Positions 62,648 through 64,000 of a stretch of DNA of 64,000 nucleotides are shown in pieces. The notes beneath the pieces were generated by a model that searched no databases, was not told the origin of the DNA, and worked only from the letters and a program-made list of their open reading frames with translations. Source of the DNA: an uncultured Verrucomicrobiota bacterium (lineage in GTDB: Bacteria; Verrucomicrobiota; Kiritimatiellia; CAIVKH01); NCBI GenBank assembly GCA_937873455.1, contig CALMYG010000004.1:38418-102417 (forward strand). The letters run 5' to 3'. The first letter of the stretch is position 1. Every line of letters starts with the position of its first letter. Both the position numbers and the translations under genes were made by a program.

Positions 62648-63727
62648 TCATTTCCCCCTCCTCCCCGCCACCAGGCGGAGGTCATCCAGCCTTCCGTTCG
62701 GGATGAGGATGCGGCGGGTGCCGTCGGGTTCCTGGTTGTGGGTGGTTTGGTAGTGGCGGCGGATGCGGGTTTTGAAGCGCTTGGCGAGCGGGGCGGTGAT
62801 GAGGCCGAGCTCCTCCAGCCGGATCACGAAACTTTCCGCGGAGACCCCGAAGCGGTGTTTTAACCGCAGAACCAAGGCGTAGGTCCACCGGTCCGGCGCG
62901 ATGCCGGTCTGGGCGACGGTGGCGCGCATGGCCGCCTCCGGCATGAGAAAAAACGCGGCGAATTTCCGGGCGATGCGCAGGCTGTCGGGCGGCGAACCCT
63001 CCGGATACCGCACGCCGCCGGTGTGCAGGTAAATCGCCCCGAGCCGCTTGGCCAACTCAAACAACTGCCGCTCGACGCTTTGCCGCTCCTTGATGAAAAA
63101 AAAGGCGTTGGCATGTACCGCATCGTAGTAGGCCAGGCTGCCGAAGGCGCGGGGCAAGGGACAGAAGACCACCCGCAGACCGGCGTTTTCAAAGAGTTCA
63201 AGGTAATCGAAAATCACCGCGTGGCCGACGCCGAGAAACTGCCGCACCTGCTGGGCGAGCAATTCAATGCCTCGGTCGTCGGCGGTGAAGGGATGCCGCA
63301 AGGGAATGCTGGCGCACTTCTGGGCGCCGCAGGCATCCTCGAGGGCGAGAAATTCCCGGACGAGGCCATCGAGGAACAGCTCCACCTCGGGATCCGGCGG
63401 CGGGTCGTCCCGCAACCGCATGGGCTGGGCGTAGGGCCGTTCGCCGTCCACGGCGCCGGTGAGATAGGTGGCGGGCTTTTCGCCAACGCGGTCCGAAACC
63501 CAGCCGCGACCCAGCACATCATCCACCGATGCCCCCAACGCCTCGGCCAGACGGAGCAGCACCCGGCCGGTTGGAACGTGACGCCCTTGTTCAATGGCAT
63601 TTAACGGGCCGGGCTTCATGCCAATGCGACGCGCCAATTCGACCTGGGTGAGATGCTGAAGGCGACGAAACAGGCGCACCTGGTCGCCGATGCGTTTGCG
63701 CAGGGCGGCATCATCGGCGGCACTCAT
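62648..63727 (-). CDS. XRE-family regulator with degenerate ImmA/IrrE-like domain
   Basis: 359 residues from the ATG at 63727; earlier in-frame ATGs (63748, 63778) fall inside the promoter dyad. HTH_XRE at about 10-70: LFRRLQHLTQVELARRIGMK then GPLNAIEQGRHVPTGRVLLR. The rest resembles IrrE/ImmA metallopeptidases (VFCPLPRAFGSLAYYDAVHA; FAAFFLMPEAAM). However, the expected H-E-x-x-H (as in LAHELGHYLLH) reads LAKRLGAIYLH, so all three metal/catalytic residues (H, E, H) are changed to K, R and A. It is probably a repressor that senses a ligand rather than a protease. Upstream of the HEAT-nuclease and cas genes on the same strand. Confidence 0.88.
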   Translation of the reverse strand: MSAADDAALRKRIGDQVRLFRRLQHLTQVELARRIGMKPGPLNAIEQGRHVPTGRVLLRLAEALGASVDDVLGRGWVSDRVGEKPATYLTGAVDGERPYAQPMRLRDDPPPDPEVELFLDGLVREFLALEDACGAQKCASIPLRHPFTADDRGIELLAQQVRQFLGVGHAVIFDYLELFENAGLRVVFCPLPRAFGSLAYYDAVHANAFFFIKERQSVERQLFELAKRLGAIYLHTGGVRYPEGSPPDSLRIARKFAAFFLMPEAAMRATVAQTGIAPDRWTYALVLRLKHRFGVSAESFVIRLEELGLITAPLAKRFKTRIRRHYQTTHNQEPDGTRRILIPNGRLDDLRLVAGRRGK

Positions 63728-63736
63728 GGCGCGTGG

Positions 63737-63796
63737 GTCCGCATTCATGTTGATATGAATGCATGTTACTTTATTCATGTCAACAGGAATGCGGAC
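63737..63796 (-). promoter_or_regulatory. Promoter and 17-bp inverted-repeat operator of the XRE-ImmA gene
   Basis: GTCCGCATTCATGTTGA (63737-63753) is complementary to TCAACAGGAATGCGGAC (63780-63796) with 16 of 17 matches. GCATTCAT/ATGAATGC (63741-63762) makes a second, inner palindrome. On the minus strand TTGACA (63783-63778), 18 bases and TTCATA (63759-63754) form a sigma70-like promoter inside the dyad, about 20 bp upstream of the ATG. Strongly suggests autoregulation. Confidence 0.75.
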
Positions 63797-63807
63797 GCAA
63801 TCGTGAC

Positions 63808-63854
63808 GCATCCCTGATTGACTGACGTCATTGTGACACAAGCATCCTTACCTG
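63808..63854. repeat. Dispersed element D, copy 2
   Basis: GCATCCCTGATTGACTGACG then TCATTGTGACACAAGCATCC resembles 44985-45027 (GCATCCCTGATTGGTTGATT then TCATCGTGACACCGCATACC). Confidence 0.7.
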
Positions 63855-63857
63855 TGC

Positions 63858-64000
63858 ACGGGCCTGAGCCAGGCGGGAAACCGTCGGCGGGGAGTCGTTT
63901 GTCCCAGCGGGCCGCCAGCGGTGTTGTCGCGGGTGGCGCGACCATCAGGTCAGCGCCACCCGCTCCGCCTTGCTGGCCGCCGGTCGCCGACGACCGGCTC
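63858..64000. repeat. Dispersed element C, copy 2 (inverted), cut by the window edge
   Basis: GGCCTGAGCCAGGCGGGAAA through GGGCCGCCAGCGGTGTTGTC to GCCGGTCGCCGACGACCGGC is the reverse complement of 39747-39893 with scattered changes. It borders the defence region on its right. Confidence 0.85.

Noticed and set aside
63728..63841. Upstream starts for the XRE-ImmA protein
   Set aside because: They would place the promoter dyad inside the coding region; residues there are not XRE-like.

Overview
The window comes from a GC-rich Gram-negative bacterium. Evidence for a double membrane is an ABC-type polysaccharide exporter (Wzm/Wzt type), a GT9 heptosyltransferase-like enzyme and a periplasmic peptidoglycan recycling set. 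Intergenic DNA is unusually rich in short dispersed repeats (GTAGGCCGGGAC-type, TAACCACGGATT-type and palindromic TTCCAATG..TTGGAA elements). In my experience these are common in the Verrucomicrobiota/Kiritimatiellota/Lentisphaerota (PVC) group, so that is my best guess at lineage. It is an inference; no 16S or other marker is present.

Layout. (1) 1-82: 5' end of an AbrB-type gene, cut by the window edge. (2) About 0.5-30 kb: a surface-polysaccharide locus, nearly all on the minus strand. It has glycosyltransferases of families GT2, GT4, GT9 and GT32-like, six class I and two FkbM methyltransferases, a DegT-family enzyme with His in place of the PLP lysine, a sugar epimerase, Wzt/Wzm and an O-antigen ligase/polymerase-like protein. 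Small mobile-type genes (four-helix-bundle/S23, nucleotidyltransferase) sit among phrase-like repeats at 22.6-24 kb. A GbsR/MarR-type regulator is divergent from a GT-C-like membrane protein across a palindromic operator. (3) 30-40 kb: a 984-aa membrane/spermidine-synthase/TPR protein and a four-gene overlapping operon (FrhB-like ferredoxin protein, hexapeptide acyltransferase, UPF0104-type flippase, 852-aa membrane protein). Duplicated intergenic elements flank this operon. (4) 40-45 kb: housekeeping genes sppA, pheA, rnhB, rplS, dacF-like and an nfu-like gene. (5) 45-50.7 kb: a secreted beta-sandwich-like protein and a tightly coupled trio: NamZ-type muramidase, a MurU-AmgK fusion, and a YihY membrane protein fused to a cyclic-nucleotide-binding domain. 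(6) 50.7-63.8 kb: a defence region. A type I-C CRISPR-Cas locus reads entirely on the minus strand: cas3-cas5c-cas8c-cas7-[ORF6N]-cas4-cas1-cas2-leader-array (39 repeats).

The most unusual part is the defence region. The gene before cas3 encodes a HEAT-repeat/four-cysteine/PD-(D/E)XK-like nuclease and overlaps cas3 by a TGATG junction. An ORF6N-domain gene is embedded, with overlapping starts and stops, between cas7 and cas4. Upstream of both lies an XRE-ImmA-like regulator whose metallopeptidase HExxH motif has been lost and whose promoter is spanned by a 17-bp inverted repeat. A related TTGACAT..GAATAA sequence lies in the CRISPR leader. This reads as a possible single regulated unit of regulator, extra nuclease and Cas genes.

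A second theme is that dispersed repeats are not confined to intergenic DNA. Copies are translated in frame inside a GT9 enzyme, Wzt, a GT32-like enzyme and apparently cas3, and they supply the last codons or stop codons of others.
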